From Pseudoips prasinana (lineage: Eukaryota; Arthropoda; Insecta; Lepidoptera; Nolidae): DNA of 64,000 bases. The stretch covers positions 7,339,501 to 7,403,500 of the forward strand of contig OX621258.1 in the NCBI GenBank assembly GCA_951640165.1, written 5' to 3'. Made by a program: the position numbers and the translations under genes. Below, piece after piece: positions 41,290 to 50,235 of the stretch. Each line of letters begins with the position of its first letter. Positions within the stretch are counted from its first letter, which is position 1. A model generated the notes under the pieces. That model had not been told where the DNA came from, did no database searches, and saw nothing but the letters and a program-made list of their open reading frames with translations.

Positions 41290-41425
41290 CATCATCACGA
41301 TCATCTCAGCCTATTGACGTCAACACAAAGGCCTCCCCAAAAGATTTCCACATTGGAGTTGTATCCATCATTTGGAGGCATATGTCACAATCGCCACGCT
41401 TGGCAGGCGGGTTTGCTATCGCAGT
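41290..41425 (-). repeat. RTE-associated dispersed repeat
   Basis: Order: acacaaaggcctccccaaaa, catcatttggaggcatatgt, cacaatcgccacgcttggca, ggcgggtttgctatcgcagt. Matches 33905-34135. Confidence 0.6.
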
Positions 41426-41436
41426 ATAATATAAAA

Positions 41437-41676
41437 AACTTGAGAGGTGTCAAGGGACACCCGGATGGAACGAAGTTATTTCTTATTATTTATTATGTAC
41501 AAAAAACCTGTATACACTCAACAAAAATAATCGTCGCGACACTACACTGTTCAATGCGAAATAGAAATGAAAATATCTGGCTTGCTTTCTATAAGAGAGA
41601 GAGAGACAGACAGAGAAACATAGATTTTTTTCCGTCTAGCCCCCTTTCACAACGCGCGATAAGGAACTTCGTTCCA
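41437..41676. mobile_element. Repeat family C, internally deleted
   Basis: It starts acttgagaggtgtcaaggga, cacccggatggaacgaagtt, and ends aaggaacttcgttcca. The GGAACGAAGTT block is inverted at the far end. It lacks the gcacgccgcacagctgc / cgtgacaacttttcg segment found at 45459 and 51361. GA/CAGA microsatellite inside. Confidence 0.75.
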
Positions 41677-41691
41677 ATAATAATCTATCTT

Positions 41692-41936
41692 AGGACATTA
41701 TTCACACACGGTCATCTGATCCCAAAATAAGCAGAGCTCGTACTATGGAAACCAGATAACTTAAATACTACATAATTATACCACTTTTTTTGTAAATACA
41801 TACTTATATAGATAATGACACCCAGACTCAGGACAAACAGACATGTTCATGCACACAAATATCTGTCCTGGGTGGGTATCAAACAAACGACTGCGGCGTG
41901 CAAAGCAAGCATTTACCAATCACGCCACAGGCCTGT
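41692..41936 (-). repeat. tRNA-derived SINE S2, near complete
   Basis: Minus strand: gacaggcctgtggcgtgattg head, B box degraded (gtttgataccc), tgcatgaacatgtctgtttg, tatctatataagtatg and tail gcttattttgggatcagatg. Confidence 0.75.
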
Positions 41937-42564
41937 CAATATGATGGTTTTTTTTTTGGGAGATTCCCTCGGGTCGATTTCTACGCCCCCCACGGCACCC
42001 TGGCTTAAAGGAGTTGCAGCGGTGGGAAGGGTCCAATAATTTAAAAAAATCTCTTTTTGAAGTCTATCTCTAAGGAATTTTTTATTAGATTTTTAGGAGC
42101 TACAACGAAAGATTCAATACCCATTTGATGATAATCTAGTATTTCAATTATTTTATCTAATTGAAATTGTATAAAGCTCATTTATATTATTATTTTGTGA
42201 TTTAATGTAATTTTTTTTTCTACATGCTTAGGGACATATTTCTATCTTCCTCACTATATTAAATTCTTTTTATTTGTATTATTAATGTATTTAGTTTATC
42301 AAATATCTGTTATTTCATTTTATTATAGTAGATATGTTATGGGGGTTAACTATCCGTGGACCCCACAGTCGGGCGCTATCAGAATATCAGCGCTGTCGCA
42401 ATATTGCGACGGCCAATGCTGAGATAGATGCCTTTTCACCTAGAACGGACTACGGAATATTAAGTACATATAAGATTTTCATTGTTTGTTTTTCTGTTAT
42501 TGTATAATTTCGTTGTTATGTCCGTCCTGGTAATGAATAAATGATATTTTCTTTCTTCTTTGAC
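41937..42564. other. Repeat scraps and unassigned DNA
   Basis: 41943-42015 (ccctcgggtcgatttctacg, ccccccacgg) is an RTE-associated scrap. 42340-42490 contains a GC-richer phrase with the inverted pair gtcgcaatattgcgac. No gene is supported. Confidence 0.4.
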
Positions 42565-42742
42565 GGTCACCATAGCCTAGTTGGTAGTGCTCCTGCCTAC
42601 GAAGCTGGTGGTCCTGGGTTCGAATCCCGGTAAGTGCAAATATTTGTGTGATGAGCACGAATATTTGTTTCTGAGTCATGGATGTTTTCTATGTATATAT
42701 GTATTTATCTATCTATATAAGTATGTATATCGTCGCCTGGTA

Positions 42743-44864
42743 GATAGATAGATAGATAGATTAACTCTTTATTGTACACCAATATTAAGATCTTACATTA
42801 CAGGAGCATGTAAATAAAAAGTATACAATTGGCGGTCTTATCACTAAAATGTGATCTCTTCCAGACAACCAAAGAATGGAAAATAATAGGGATTATTTAA
42901 GAGGGCAGTTGTCGGTGTACGTATACTTTGTTAACAGTACCCGTTGGTACTCAGTACAAGAGCCTACTATATATACCTACTATTTACACTATATACATAC
43001 ATACTATATACATACATACTATACATATACATACTATACACATACATACACACTATATAAATACATACATACCTATAATAGATAGAAACTTACATATCAC
43101 AATATTACCTACTTGTTCTGTCAATGTATCCTATAGTGATAGGTAGTAATCCTTTACACTTTTCTGGAACTTGTGTAAACTTTGTGCTTGGCGTACTGTT
43201 ATTGGCAGTGCATTCCACAAACGAACACTCTGAACAGCGAAGGATTTATCAAGAAAGGTTGTGGAATGCGCTGGCATTTTTAACTTAAGATTTTCCGATG
43301 ATCGCAAAACTCTCGAATGTGACTCGTATAGAAAAGAAAACCGTTTTTTAAGGTATGAAGGAAAGGATGGAGTAAACAAAATGTTGTAGAGCAATGAAAG
43401 TATATGAGTATCCCGGCGAAGGCGTATAGATAGCCACTTGAGCTTGGTACGGAATTCAGAGACATGATCATATTTGCGAAGGCCAAATATGAATCTTATG
43501 CAGACATTTTGGAGGCGCTCAAGTTTATCAAGCTGGTTTTGGGTAAGATCCAGATAGCTGACATCTGCATAATCTAGTATTGGGAGAAGAAGGGATTCTG
43601 CGAGCGCAATTTTAGTGGTCATAGGCAGGAAATTGCGTAGTCGACGTAAAGAACCAAACGATGCGTATAGTTTACGGCTAACACACTTCATTTGAGTATC
43701 CCAGGACAAATTGCGATCGAAAAAGATGCCGAGATTCTTAACACTTCTACTGAACTCAATTACAGTACCATCGAACGTTATTTGTGGAAGCTGTGACCAT
43801 GGCACTTTTGATATCATCCTCGGGCTACCGATTATGATGGTTTGTGTCTTGATGGGATTGACTTGAAGCCCGTATGCACGACTCCACCCACAAATTTTGT
43901 CTAAATCTGTATTTATGTGACTGACCGCAAAAGATAACCTATCTAGGGGAGTTTGGAAATATATCTGAAGGTCGTCAGCATAAAGGTGGTAGGAGGAGAC
44001 AAGTTGATTAGAGATAGAATTTATAAAAATTGCAAAAAGTAAAGGAGATAAAACGCCACCCTGAGGAACGCCTGCAGTTGTGTTGCACCAAGAGGAACGA
44101 GTGTCATCGATACAAATAGACTGCCGGCGGCCAGACAGGTAACTACGAAACCAGTCAATGACCGTTGGAGATACGTTAAGAGAGCGCAAGATTCCAAGTA
44201 GTATTTCAAAATCTACGGTATTAAACGCATTGCTGAAATCCAGAAGAGTAAGCACTGTCAGTTCTCCGCGCTCCATGCTAGATCTTATGTCCTCCGTAAT
44301 ATGGACCAGGGCCGTGGTCGTACTGTGTCCAGGACGGAAACCGGATTGGTAAGGATTGAGGAGATTATTTTTGGTAAGAAAGGTACTAAACTGATTATAA
44401 ATGAGGCGTTCCAGGACTTTGGAGAGGAAAGGTAATATGGAAATTGGGCGATAATCGGAAAAGGATGTGGGTTTGGATTTTTTGGGGAAAGGAATAATTT
44501 TAGCATCTTTCCAGAAAGCTGGAAAAATGCCAAGGGTAATAGAAGAATTTAGGATATGGCAAATAATAGGAAGGATTTCATTGAGGATAGGAAGGACCAT
44601 ATTACGGGTAATACTATCGTTTCCGACTGCATTTGATGAAATGGATTCAACACTCTTCTTAACGTCACAAGCAGAAAATTGACTAAAAGTAAAGGAAGTG
44701 TAATTGGGAGTAGGAATCGATGAAAGAGAATTTAAGGTACTAGTTTTGGTTGCCCTGTTGAAATTGGGCGAAGCAGAGAAGTGTTTATTCAAAGAATTAA
44801 CATCAAAGTTTTTTGGAATAGCGTTATTTTGAGCTTTTCCTACTCCCAAAGAACGTAGAAATCC
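42743..44864 (-). mobile_element. 5'-truncated jockey/CR1-like LINE, inserted in a SINE
   Basis: Read on the minus strand it starts directly in coding sequence at about 44864. It then has the reverse transcriptase ORF, a CA/TA-rich microsatellite zone (42955-43075), the conserved 3' UTR (ggttgtctggaagagatcac / gccaattgtatac), AATAAAGAG and a TATC tetranucleotide tail (42741-42762). Truncation at the 5' end and the repeat tail are typical of target-primed insertion. Confidence 0.9.
43131..44849 (-). CDS. LINE reverse transcriptase (ORF2 C-terminal part)
   Basis: 572 codons, uninterrupted. Reverse transcriptase core: YRPISILPFLSKVLERLI (about 133-150), motif A with Asp204 (TLLDFSNAFNTVD), motif B (AGVPQGGVLSPLLFAIFI, 259-276) and the catalytic YADD (290-293). 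C-terminal thumb-like segments (LGIFFDRNLSW; LPILDYADVSY) and a closing LHKFQKSVKDY. The endonuclease and ORF1 are absent because of 5' truncation; codons read into the 5' junction without a true start. It would copy LINE RNA into DNA at a nick, but this copy lacks the nicking domain. No disabling change is seen within the retained part. Confidence 0.92.
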   Translation of the reverse strand: MGVGKAQNNAIPKNFDVNSLNKHFSASPNFNRATKTSTLNSLSSIPTPNYTSFTFSQFSACDVKKSVESISSNAVGNDSITRNMVLPILNEILPIICHILNSSITLGIFPAFWKDAKIIPFPKKSKPTSFSDYRPISILPFLSKVLERLIYNQFSTFLTKNNLLNPYQSGFRPGHSTTTALVHITEDIRSSMERGELTVLTLLDFSNAFNTVDFEILLGILRSLNVSPTVIDWFRSYLSGRRQSICIDDTRSSWCNTTAGVPQGGVLSPLLFAIFINSISNQLVSSYHLYADDLQIYFQTPLDRLSFAVSHINTDLDKICGWSRAYGLQVNPIKTQTIIIGSPRMISKVPWSQLPQITFDGTVIEFSRSVKNLGIFFDRNLSWDTQMKCVSRKLYASFGSLRRLRNFLPMTTKIALAESLLLPILDYADVSYLDLTQNQLDKLERLQNVCIRFIFGLRKYDHVSEFRTKLKWLSIRLRRDTHILSLLYNILFTPSFPSYLKKRFSFLYESHSRVLRSSENLKLKMPAHSTTFLDKSFAVQSVRLWNALPITVRQAQSLHKFQKSVKDYYLSL

Positions 44865-44943
44865 TACCCATAGTACAAGCTTTGCTTAGCTTGGGGCTCG
44901 GATGATCTGTGTGACATTGTCCTTAGATATTATTATTATTAGA

Positions 44944-45239
44944 TGTTATTCTTTCTTTCTTTATATTCGTAGCTGGCAGTCATATGTAGGTTTGAAACCA
45001 CTGTTTGTATAGGGTGTTAGATTAAACTGTCACTCTATACTAGCCTAGGTAGGTACACGGTTCGGATGCGGTGGGTAATACGAGCCGGGTTCGTTCACTG
45101 AAGCCCTAGCGGACGTCCTACAAGGGACACGGCGCGAGGCCGACACGACACCCGCCGATAATTAACGTAATTGCCAATGTTGGAAAACTTTGAGGAAAAT
45201 TTAAAATTTATAGGTTAACTTACTTAAGAGATTTCTTTT
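44944..45239. other. Unassigned DNA
   Basis: A short GC-richer phrase (45085-45155, gaagccctagcggacgtcct, gacacggcgcgaggccgac) resembles decayed LINE coding sequence but is too short to assign. Confidence 0.35.
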
Positions 45240-45440
45240 TTTGGAAGACAACGCCCGTACTATGGAATTTAATCCCTGTGTCGCGGGGTACTTTACAAAC
45301 ATATAATAGACGAACACAAATTACATCCAGACTCAGAACAACTATTTATGGGTCACACAAATAGTAGCGCGGCGCGGGACTCGAAATCTCGACACGAAGC
45401 GGCGAGGCGACTGTATTAGCTGCTGCGCCACACGTGCAGT
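45240..45440 (-). repeat. tRNA-derived SINE S3
   Basis: Minus strand head gtgtggcgcagcagctaata and B box in the form cgagatttcgagtcccg, then actatttgtgtgacccata, gagtctggatgtaatttgtg and ttgtaaagtaccccgcgac. Near full length. Confidence 0.75.
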
Positions 45441-45458
45441 CAAACTTATACAAAAAAA

Positions 45459-45754
45459 ACTTGAGAGGTGTCAAGGGACACCCGGATGGAACGAAGTTAT
45501 TTCTTATTATTTATTATGTACAAAAAACCTGTACACACTCAACAAAAATAATCGTCGCGACACCACACTGTTCAATGCGAAATAGAAATGAAAATATCTG
45601 GCTTGCTTTCTATAAGAGAGAGAGATTGAGAGACAGAGACAGACAGAGAAACATGCGCACGCCGCACAGCTGCAAAAAGTGTCGTGACAACTTTTCGTAA
45701 GATTTTTTTCCGTCTAGCCCCCTTTCACAACGCGCGATAAGGAACTTCGTTCCA
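45459..45754. mobile_element. Repeat family C, full length
   Basis: Runs from acttgagaggtgtcaaggga to aaggaacttcgttcca, 296 bp. It has the inner segments tgtacacactcaacaaaaat, cgaaatagaaatgaaaatat, a GA microsatellite, gcacgccgcacagctgc and cgtctagccccctttcac. The block ggaacgaagtt is repeated in inverse at the end. Confidence 0.8.
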
Positions 45755-45767
45755 AAAATACTTATCG

Positions 45768-45840
45768 TATGGGCAGTGGTCACCCTAGTGTCAGAGTTGT
45801 TCAAGCCGCCCAGTAGGCTACTGATATCCCTGGATTCCTG
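45768..45840 (+). repeat. Dispersed repeat fragment (TATGGGCAGTGGTCACC)
   Basis: The phrase gtatgggcagtggtcaccct with gagttgttcaagccgcccag matches 54875-54930 and 23058-23110. It is fused to the repeat at 45840. Confidence 0.55.
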
Positions 45841-46085
45841 GCGGTTGGAGGAGGCGAACTCCAATCGTCTTGTATAAGCGGTCCCGGGAACCTAACCTGC
45901 TGTAGCTCAGGTTGCCTAAACAGGCTTGTGCGTGCTAAGGCTACCTACAGCGTACGGCGGCGGGGGTATTGATGTTCTCGTTCACGAGTACCCAGAGCCC
46001 CCTCTATAGGTACTGTGAGGCTGGCTACCGTGGTGATTTTAGTAGGTCGAGCCCTACATACTCCGTCGCCTCCCCAAGCGACGGA
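45841..46085 (+). repeat. Dispersed repeat shared with 37913-38160
   Basis: Same ordered phrases as the copy at 37913; see there. This copy adds a segment (gattttagtaggtcgagccc) missing from the other. Confidence 0.65.
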
Positions 46086-46117
46086 TATGAGATTTGAGCA
46101 ATTCCACCACTTATACA

Positions 46118-46170
46118 AAAAAAACCGGCCAAGTGCGAGTCGGACTCGCCCATGAAGGGTTCCGCAGCAG
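46118..46170 (+). repeat. GGTTCCGTACCC-type repeat, end fragment
   Basis: The phrase accggccaagtgcgagtcgg, actcgcccatgaagggttcc is the start of the element seen complete at 59508-59772. Confidence 0.65.
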
Positions 46171-46307
46171 CAAGTATTTCAGTTGATTAAATGAAAGGTA
46201 AATTGTGGTTTACGATTTTAGACGCATTAAAAAAAACTACTCACTAGATCTCGTTCAAACTAATTTTCGTTGTTAGTTTACATGGTAATGTACATCATAT
46301 ATTTTTT

Positions 46308-46552
46308 AAGTTATACTTCTTTTGGCGCGATGGAGAAAAATGATGAGAGTGAATTTCACACCAAAAAATTTAACAGCATGAAGTTAGTTCTAGGTGGTAT
46401 GAAAATGTATGAGAGTGAATTTTTACGATGCGCGCGCATCGTAAAAATAACAGCATGACGTTAGTTCTAGGTGGTATGAAAATTGATAACTATGTTCAAG
46501 TTGTATATTAAGAAGTATAACTTCTAACGCGTGTACATAAGTACACACAAGT
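46308..46552. mobile_element. Foldback repeat family B
   Basis: Ends are aagttatacttcttttggcg and agaagtataacttctaacgc followed by gtgtacataagtacac. The interior contains two copies of the gcatgaagttagttctaggt segment around the palindrome tttacgatgcgcgcgcatcg. Confidence 0.75.
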
Positions 46553-46699
46553 TTTTTTTAGTTTTATCATACTCTTATTTTAGAAGTTACAGGGGGGGAC
46601 ACTCATTTTTCCACTTTGGAAGTGTCTCGCGCGCAAACTATTCAGTTTAGAAAAAATTATATTAGGAACCTCAATATCATTTTTGAAGACCTATCCATA

Positions 46700-46862
46700 G
46701 ATACCCCACATGTATGGGTACGATGAAAAGGGTAGCGCTGCGAACATTAACACCATATTTAAATTGCAGAAAAGAGCTGCAAAAACTATATATAAATTTG
46801 GTCTGCGAGTGTCTCTCTAAGAGAAAAGTTTGAAGAGGTTACTATTCTGATCTGCCTATGCT
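46700..46862 (+). pseudogene. Fragment of the LINE family seen at 61563-64000
   Basis: The + strand encodes GSAANINTIFKLQKRAAKTI then YKFGLRVSL, closely parallel to residues about 260-300 of the 61563-62822 protein (GSAADINTIFVLQKRAVRAI). It has an in-frame stop and no flanking RT, so it is a short dead fragment. Confidence 0.7.
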
Positions 46863-46867
46863 GTGTG

Positions 46868-47055
46868 ATGACGGCATAGAATATCATCATCCCATCTCAT
46901 CCAGTGGGGGCGTAGAAGTTGACCGAGGGAATACCTACCAGAAAACGGGCAGCAGCGTTTTTCTGTCAACTATGACAATCAAACTGCGATCGCTAACCCG
47001 TCTGCCAAGCGTGGCGATTATGGCATATCCCCCCGTTCTTTGGGGAGGCATAGGT
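46868..47055 (+). repeat. RTE-associated dispersed repeat
   Basis: Order: catcccatctcatccagtgg, gggcgtagaagttgaccgag, tacctaccagaaaacgggca, gcagcgtttttctg, ccaagcgtggcgattatggc. It matches 33905-34135 in inverse. Confidence 0.6.
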
Positions 47056-47084
47056 AAGCGATTCCTCATTAATGTAACATACAT

Positions 47085-47457
47085 ACATGCATACATAGAC
47101 TCACGCCTGTTTCCCAGAGGAGTAGGCAGAGACAACGGATTTCCATCTGTCACGATCTTTGCTCACATCTTTTGCCTCGATTACTGTCATTATATTCTTC
47201 ATACATGCTCGCCGGTTTAGGGTACTTCTGACCTGCCCTTTCTTGAGAACGTCTCCGATTTGGTCAGGGAATGTTCGACGAGGTCTTCTCCTTCCGGTTG
47301 TTCCAATCACACAGGCCAGGTATACTTCTTTGGTCAATCTTCTTTCATTCATCCTTTCTAAATGGCCAAACCATCTCAGCATTCCTTTTTCAATTAAATG
47401 TAACATTTTAATGAAATATATGTATTTTACACTTTGTTCTGAAATCATCTCTGACAA
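47085..47457 (-). pseudogene. LINE ORF2 C-terminal relic (MLRWFGHLERM type), best copy
   Basis: The minus frame reads EKGMLRWFGHLERMNERRLT, KEVYLACVIG, GRRRPRRTFPDQIGDVLKKG, RRACMKNIMTVIEAKDVSKD, RDRWKSVVSAYSSGKQA and a stop. This is a typical LINE ORF2 C-terminus. No reverse transcriptase motifs precede it. The 3' end has a catacatgcatacat tail. Copies at 1185 and 58030 share this terminal region. Confidence 0.8.
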
Positions 47458-47898
47458 TCGTTACAGGTAGTCAGAAGCTATGTCTTATTATGATACCTAG
47501 TCTAATGGTCTACGGATTTGGAGATCATATGGCGGTCGCCCCGATAATTCTGGTAGCTGCCGCAGGTAGCCGTAGCAGGTTAGCCTGGCAGCTGACCCTC
47601 AATAGAAGTAGAAAAAGGAAAGGTACAAGAACTCAATTGTTACTAAGTATATCCGATTCCTGAGAGAAAGAACCTTATATACATATATTTTACGTTTCTC
47701 TCAAGCTGCGCAAATATGGTAATTTGATAGGATATTACATATTATATACAAGGTATTATCAATATGATATGATCTTTCACATACAACTGTGAACATATCA
47801 GTCGGCCATGTTTCTAGAAAACAAAGCCGATAGTTAATACCTACATCCTCCGAAAGGGTGTTAGCATGGGAAGCGTAAATTTGATCTGCCAGCGTGTA
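47458..47898. other. Unassigned AT-rich DNA
   Basis: No gene recognised. The phrase ggatattacatat at about 47732 recurs at 48040, marking a short direct repeat around the tRNA-like sequence and the coding relic that follow. Confidence 0.35.
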
Positions 47899-47969
47899 TC
47901 GTTCGTAGCTTAACGCAGAGCGCCTACCCCGGATTGCTAGATGGTGCAGGTTCGAGATCCGCCGGACGA
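47899..47969 (+). tRNA. tRNA-like sequence, probably pseudo-tRNA or SINE head
   Basis: 71 nt. The 7-bp acceptor arms tcgttcg / cggacga pair with one G-U. A 4-bp D stem (gctt/gagc) and a T arm around ttcgaga (B box ggttcgagatcc) are in place. The expected anticodon stem does not pair, so a working tRNA is unlikely. No copy of it is seen elsewhere in the window. Confidence 0.35.
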
Positions 47970-48039
47970 TTAAATTTCCCATATTTGAGATTATATTAAC
48001 GCTTTGCATTGCGAATAATGCTAGAAAATTCTAATTTAA

Positions 48040-48279
48040 GGATATTACATATTTGAGCCGTTTGAGGTCGAAACGCTTGGAACGTGGGGTCCGAGTGCCC
48101 GTGGTCTCTATCGCCAGATTTCGAAGCGTTTGGTTGACGCTTCCCATGACCAGAGGGCTGGCTTTTTCTTTGACCAAAGAATTAGTTTAGCAATACAACG
48201 TGGTAATGCAGTCAGTCTTCTGGGCACATTTTCTTATGACCTCGATTCGGAGGAATACTACGACGATATCTGTCGTTAG
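48040..48279 (+). pseudogene. Orphan retroelement-type C-terminal coding fragment
   Basis: An uninterrupted 79-codon frame ends at TAG 48277-48279. It reads EPFEVETLGTWGPSARGLYR, QISKRLVDASHDQRAGFF, FDQRISLAIQRGNAVSLLGT, FSYDLDSEEYYDDICR. The VETLG.WGP and QRIS.AIQRGNA.S..GT patterns are ones I associate with the C-terminal end of ORFs carried by metazoan retroelements, but I cannot name the family. It has no Met start and no upstream domain. Residue use is clearly protein-like. Confidence 0.6.
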
Positions 48280-48519
48280 TTTTCATTTATTTATGTATAT
48301 AATTAACTTTTCGTAGATTTAGTTGTTCTTTCTAATGTAGATATTATATTCATAAGTTTATTTAGGTTCTTTGTTATTATGTTAGTCATTGTTTTAAGTT
48401 ATATTCCAATACATTTGTAAACTATACGTTATAAATATTACATTTATGACTATGTTTATTTTACCTTTGAAATATGTAATGAAAGCGAAATTATAATTAT
48501 AGGCTTTACAATCTGGTCG

Positions 48520-48706
48520 CATAAGCCGAAAGCCGTCCACTGCTGGACAAATACGTCCCACAAAGATCTCCACAAGTGCCAATATTGTGGTAGTTGTGTC
48601 CATTAAGTATTTTGGAGGTTGTGCGGTTATCGCGGTATGTTGGTCATAGCACTCAGAGAAACGCTGCTGCCCGTCCTATGGTTTATAGTTCCTCGGGCCG
48701 ACCATT
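48520..48706 (-). repeat. RTE-associated dispersed repeat
   Basis: Order: ccgaaagccgtccactgctg, gacaaatacgtcccacaaag, atctccacaagtgccaat, agaaacgctgctgcccgtcc, cctcgggccgacc. It is fused at 48707 to SINE S1. Confidence 0.6.
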
Positions 48707-48710
48707 TGAC

Positions 48711-48963
48711 GGTCACCATAGCCTAGTTGGTAGTGCTCCTGCCTACGAAGCTGGTGGTCCTGGGTTCGAATTCCGGTAAGTGCACATATTTGTGTGATGA
48801 GCACGAATAGTTGTTTCTGAGTCATGGATGTTTTCTATGTATATAAGTATTAATCTATCTATATAAGTATGTATATCGTCGCCTGGTACCCATAGTACAA
48901 GCTTTGCTTAGTTTGGGGCTAGGAAGATCTGTGTGACATTGTCTCCAGACATTATTATTATTG
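48711..48963 (+). repeat. tRNA-derived SINE S1
   Basis: A box tagcctagttggtagtgctc, B box gggttcgaattccg, full body and tail with an ATT repeat. It is followed with no gap by a family B repeat inserted in or after its ATT tail. Confidence 0.85.
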
Positions 48964-49230
48964 AAGTTATACTTCTTTTGGCGCGATGGAGAAAAATGAT
49001 GAGAGTGAATTTTTACGATGCGCGCGCACACCGACACCAAAAAATTTAACAGCATGAAGTTAGTTCTAGGTGGTATGAAAATGTATGAGAGTGAATTTTT
49101 ACGTCGTGCGCGCGCATCGTAAAAATAACAGCATGACGTTAGTTCTAGGTGGTATGAAAACTGATAACTATGTTCAAGTTGTATATTAAGAAGTATAACT
49201 TCTAACGCGTGTACATAAGTACACACAAGT
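48963..49230. mobile_element. Foldback repeat family B
   Basis: It starts gaagttatacttcttttggc, has the gcgcgcacaccgacacc interior and two ttctaggtggtatgaaaa blocks, and ends agaagtataacttct plus gtgtacataagtacac. Confidence 0.75.
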
Positions 49231-49539
49231 TTTTTTATAGTTCTACGCCACCCACGGGATTAGATGGGGTGGTGATACCACATTAATCTAGAAAAATAGA
49301 CTAGACTTGCCTTTCCTGTTTTTAAAGGAATGAGTTAAACACCTTTAAAAAGCACTTCATTCTGACAATAGCGCAATGATTACAGTGTCATCAAGTAACC
49401 ACGAGTTTAAACCCCAGTGCAAGTTGAGTAGACCACCACTACAGACAAGTGCTCGGCTTAGTTGAAGGGGCTTTTGAGTACATATATAAAACTAGCTAAG
49501 CTCCGGTTACACCCGCGTGAATTTTTATAAATTATAGCC

Positions 49540-49865
49540 TACTAGCTGTGCCCCGCGGTTTTACCCGCGTTTAATTTTATAAATTTTCATATTTCCTCCC
49601 CCCTAAGTGATAGCGTTATAATATGTAGCCTATGTGTTGACTCGACCTCTTAGTAATATTCATGCAAATTTCGAACTAAATCCACGCAGTATCTACTTTT
49701 TGAGTTTAGCCCGGACATACATACAGACAAACAGACACACAGACAAAAATTCTAAAAACTATATTTTTGGCTTCGACGTCTGTTGTAGATTACGCCACAA
49801 GTGTCCTTTTAAAAAAATATTCCATGTACAGTTTTGACTTCCCTACGATTTTATTATATGCATAG
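49540..49865 (+). repeat. Dispersed repeat T, long form
   Basis: Same order as 29524-29812, including cagacaaaaattctaaaaac, and it includes the cacaagtgtccttttaaaaa segment lost there. A decayed partial copy of the same head lies just upstream (49490-49538). Confidence 0.8.
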
Positions 49866-49992
49866 ATGTGTCATTCGGATATAGAAGCTATATCACTACT
49901 AAGTTTCATCAAAATAATTTCGGTAGTTTTCCCGTGCAATAGTAACAAACATCCATACATCGGTACTTACAAACTTTCACATTTATAATATT

Positions 49993-50168
49993 ACTAGCTG
50001 TGCCCCGCGGTTTTACCCGCGTTAAACTTTATAAATTATAGCCTATGTATTAACACAGGGTGTCAGCTAACTCCATACCAAATTTTAATAAAATCGATCC
50101 AGCCGTTCAGCCGTGATGAAGTACTTACAAACATACACACTCACAAACTTTCGCCTTCATAATATTAG
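49993..50168 (+). repeat. Dispersed repeat T, short form
   Basis: It runs actagctgtgccccgcggtt, gcctatgtattaacacaggg, atcgatccagccgttcagcc, ctcacaaactttcgccttc and ends ataatattag. The stretch 49870-49992 is a truncated tail of another copy. Confidence 0.8.
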
Positions 50169-50184
50169 TGCGACTAGGATAGCA

Positions 50185-50235
50185 AGGCAAACGAGCAAGC
50201 GGGTCACCTGATGACAATGTAATCACCACCAACAA
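50185..50235 (-). repeat. Common dispersed repeat, end fragment
   Basis: The phrase caaacgagcaagcgggtcac, ctgatgacaatgtaatcacc is the inverse of the 5879/40365 repeat terminus. Confidence 0.55.

Larger units (their letters stand above)
42565..44943 (+). repeat. SINE S1 split by a LINE insertion
   Basis: 42565-42742 is the head and body (A box, B box, ttctatgtatatatg, cgtcgcctggta). 44865-44943 is the missing tail (tacccatagtacaagctttg, ggggctcggatgatctgtg). The two halves meet at ta/ta, so a 2.1 kb LINE landed in a pre-existing SINE. Confidence 0.9.

Noticed and set aside
42876..43146. Tyr/Thr/His-rich frames at 42.9-43.1 kb
   Set aside because: Products of the CATA/TATA microsatellite in the LINE 3' region.
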